From assembly GCA_038239365.1 (NCBI GenBank), contig JBBSEU010000051.1:1-23935 (forward strand): DNA of 23,935 bases, written 5' to 3'. Both the position numbers and the translations under genes were made by a program. The notes below the pieces were generated by a model. That model did no database searches. It was not told where the DNA came from and was given only the letters and a program-made list of their open reading frames with translations. The stretch comes from JBBRMW01 sp038239365 (GTDB lineage Bacteria > Chloroflexota > Anaerolineae > Aggregatilineales > UBA2796). Positions 23,042 to 23,935 of this stretch are shown here, piece by piece; within the stretch, counting starts at the first letter, position 1; each line of letters opens with the position of its first letter.

Positions 23042-23872
23042 CTAGGGTTTAGGTTGTGATATAGTCAAGGGATCAAACAACAAACCAGAACGCACTAAAC
23101 CTATACCCATAATAAGGCTTCGATATCCATTAACGCGCGTGATCCCGTTAGGATAAGGTTTATCTTTTGGCGCAGCAGTATTATCTTGAAGTGCGATATA
23201 GGTCATTGATTGACAATCACTAAGCAGCAGCCTAACTTCACCTCCTGCTTCTAATGTTTTCCCCAACCCACTTACTCCAATAGAACGTTGCAGCGATTGA
23301 TCATCTGGGAAAGCAGAAACAGGAAAATCATCAGGATTCGATGATTGTTTGAAAAATTGCGTTACGTCGTACAGGTACTTTGCTTGACTAGGCTCGTATT
23401 TTAATATTCCAGCTGAGTTGTTTTGGTTTTCAAATGTTTTGACAAAGGCTTTTGCGACGGAAGAGTCAGGGGCAATTTGCCCAAAACTGCGAATTTCGAG
23501 ATGGAGGTGTGGTGAAGATACTGTGCCATCAGTACTGATAAAAGTTCCAATAAGCCCAATACGATCTCCAGCCATCACCTTTTTACCGACATAAATAGTG
23601 GGGCTAAGTTCGCGTAAATGACCATATAACACATCGAGATGCCCATATCTGACGACTACAGTGTATCCGGGCACCTGTCCAATAACTGCTGATCCCCAGG
23701 TTGCAGCAGAGACAGGATCTCTGATCCATTGAGTATTCACTTTTCGACTGACGCCGATTCCAACAATCAGTCCATTATCTCCAACTGAATATATTGTACT
23801 TGAACTTAGGTTATGATCATTACGTGCGAAAAAATCAACACCAAAATGATAGCCAGTTGTAATGCGCCCCAA
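23042..23872 (-). CDS. M23 (LytM-type) metallopeptidase, apparently 5'-truncated
   Basis: A 276-residue protein whose first residues are already the zinc-binding region: HFGVD (His9, Asp13), a YGHL near 83-86 (His85) and HLHLE at 122-126 (His124). These are the M23 metal and catalytic positions, so peptidoglycan-peptide cleavage is expected. No signal peptide or linker precedes the domain. The only start is TTG 23872, and the frame is closed by TAA at 23899-23897, nine codons further up, with no ATG between. This suggests either an N-terminal truncation (pseudogene) or that the frame was broken near the window edge. After the M23 domain comes a ~130-residue C-terminal region of unknown role. 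It runs directly into the secreted propeller gene. Confidence 0.8.
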   Translation of the reverse strand: MGRITTGYHFGVDFFARNDHNLSSSTIYSVGDNGLIVGIGVSRKVNTQWIRDPVSAATWGSAVIGQVPGYTVVVRYGHLDVLYGHLRELSPTIYVGKKVMAGDRIGLIGTFISTDGTVSSPHLHLEIRSFGQIAPDSSVAKAFVKTFENQNNSAGILKYEPSQAKYLYDVTQFFKQSSNPDDFPVSAFPDDQSLQRSIGVSGLGKTLEAGGEVRLLLSDCQSMTYIALQDNTAAPKDKPYPNGITRVNGYRSLIMGIGLVRSGLLFDPLTISQPKP

Positions 23873-23923
23873 AAACTGGACACAGAATCGGTCAGTTTAG
23901 TAAGGGGGCAGCCGCTTTGCCCC
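23873..23923. repeat. Inverted repeats at the window edge
   Basis: AAACTG (23873-23878) and CAGTTT (23893-23898) form one inverted pair; GGGGCA (23905-23910) and TGCCCC (23918-23923) form another. They sit just outside the truncated M23 frame and may mark an element boundary or the terminator of an upstream gene, but no transposase or longer terminal repeat is visible within the window. Confidence 0.35.
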
Positions 23924-23935
23924 AGCGAGCGTCCA

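Noticed and set aside
1..23935. tRNA, rRNA, CRISPR arrays and IS elements
   Set aside because: No T-arm-like GGTTCGAATCC stretches, no regularly spaced repeats and no transposase-like ORF were found by reading both strands, although a small degraded element cannot be excluded at the right edge.

Overview
The window looks like chromosomal DNA from a mesophilic, probably heterotrophic bacterium, best fitted by the Chloroflexota (Anaerolineae-like). This is inferred from gene content: a HerA/NurA-type pair, a Thermotoga-type GH13 maltosyltransferase homologue, SelB, a sugar ABC permease, GH1, a GT-C membrane glycosyltransferase, several PD40-type propeller proteins and a secreted M23 peptidase. 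It also rests on a moderately high-GC codon style with many GTG and TTG starts. No rRNA, tRNA, CRISPR array or recognisable transposase was found, so the taxonomy is an inference.

Layout, left to right. 1-1689 (+): a possible tail of an upstream gene, then a repeat-rich protein carrying the short LQRTxGNxxV-like motif common in proteins linked to extracellular contractile injection systems, then a MalG-type sugar ABC permease. 1715-4403 (-): a phosphoribosyltransferase/cytochrome P450 operon with its own sigma70-like promoter, preceded by a zinc-ribbon protein. 4472-7625 (+): a well-formed promoter, a GH1 beta-glycosidase, a secreted beta-propeller and tadA, tightly packed. 7582-9106: an EamA exporter diverging from an Lrp/AsnC regulator, with overlapping promoters and a palindrome between them. 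9148-11079 (+): a NurA nuclease followed by a HAS-barrel protein, with no HerA ATPase. 11080-12472: two AT-richer gaps around an alpha/beta hydrolase that is bracketed by a 19-bp near-identical direct repeat. 12473-18334 (+): mutM, a two-copy-domain membrane protein, a GT-C transferase and a GH13 maltosyltransferase-like protein with altered catalytic motifs. 18299-23872 (-): M23 peptidase, secreted propeller, Flp-pilin-like protein, small membrane protein, CoA-binding protein and selB.

The genes mix housekeeping (tadA, mutM, selB, NurA) with carbohydrate handling (ABC permease, GH1, GH13, GT-C) and envelope or secreted functions (propellers, pilin-like protein, M23). The last two genes (21639-23872) are clearly AT-richer and poor in GATC compared with the rest, which suggests separate ancestry. 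The best leads are the contractile-injection-like motif protein, the NurA plus HAS-barrel pair without an ATPase, the GH13 protein lacking two hallmark catalytic-site residues, the pilin-like/propeller/M23 cluster, and the palindrome in the Lrp/EamA intergenic region. Most start choices below rest on Shine-Dalgarno position, stop/start overlap or promoter position, and several differ from the longest open frame.
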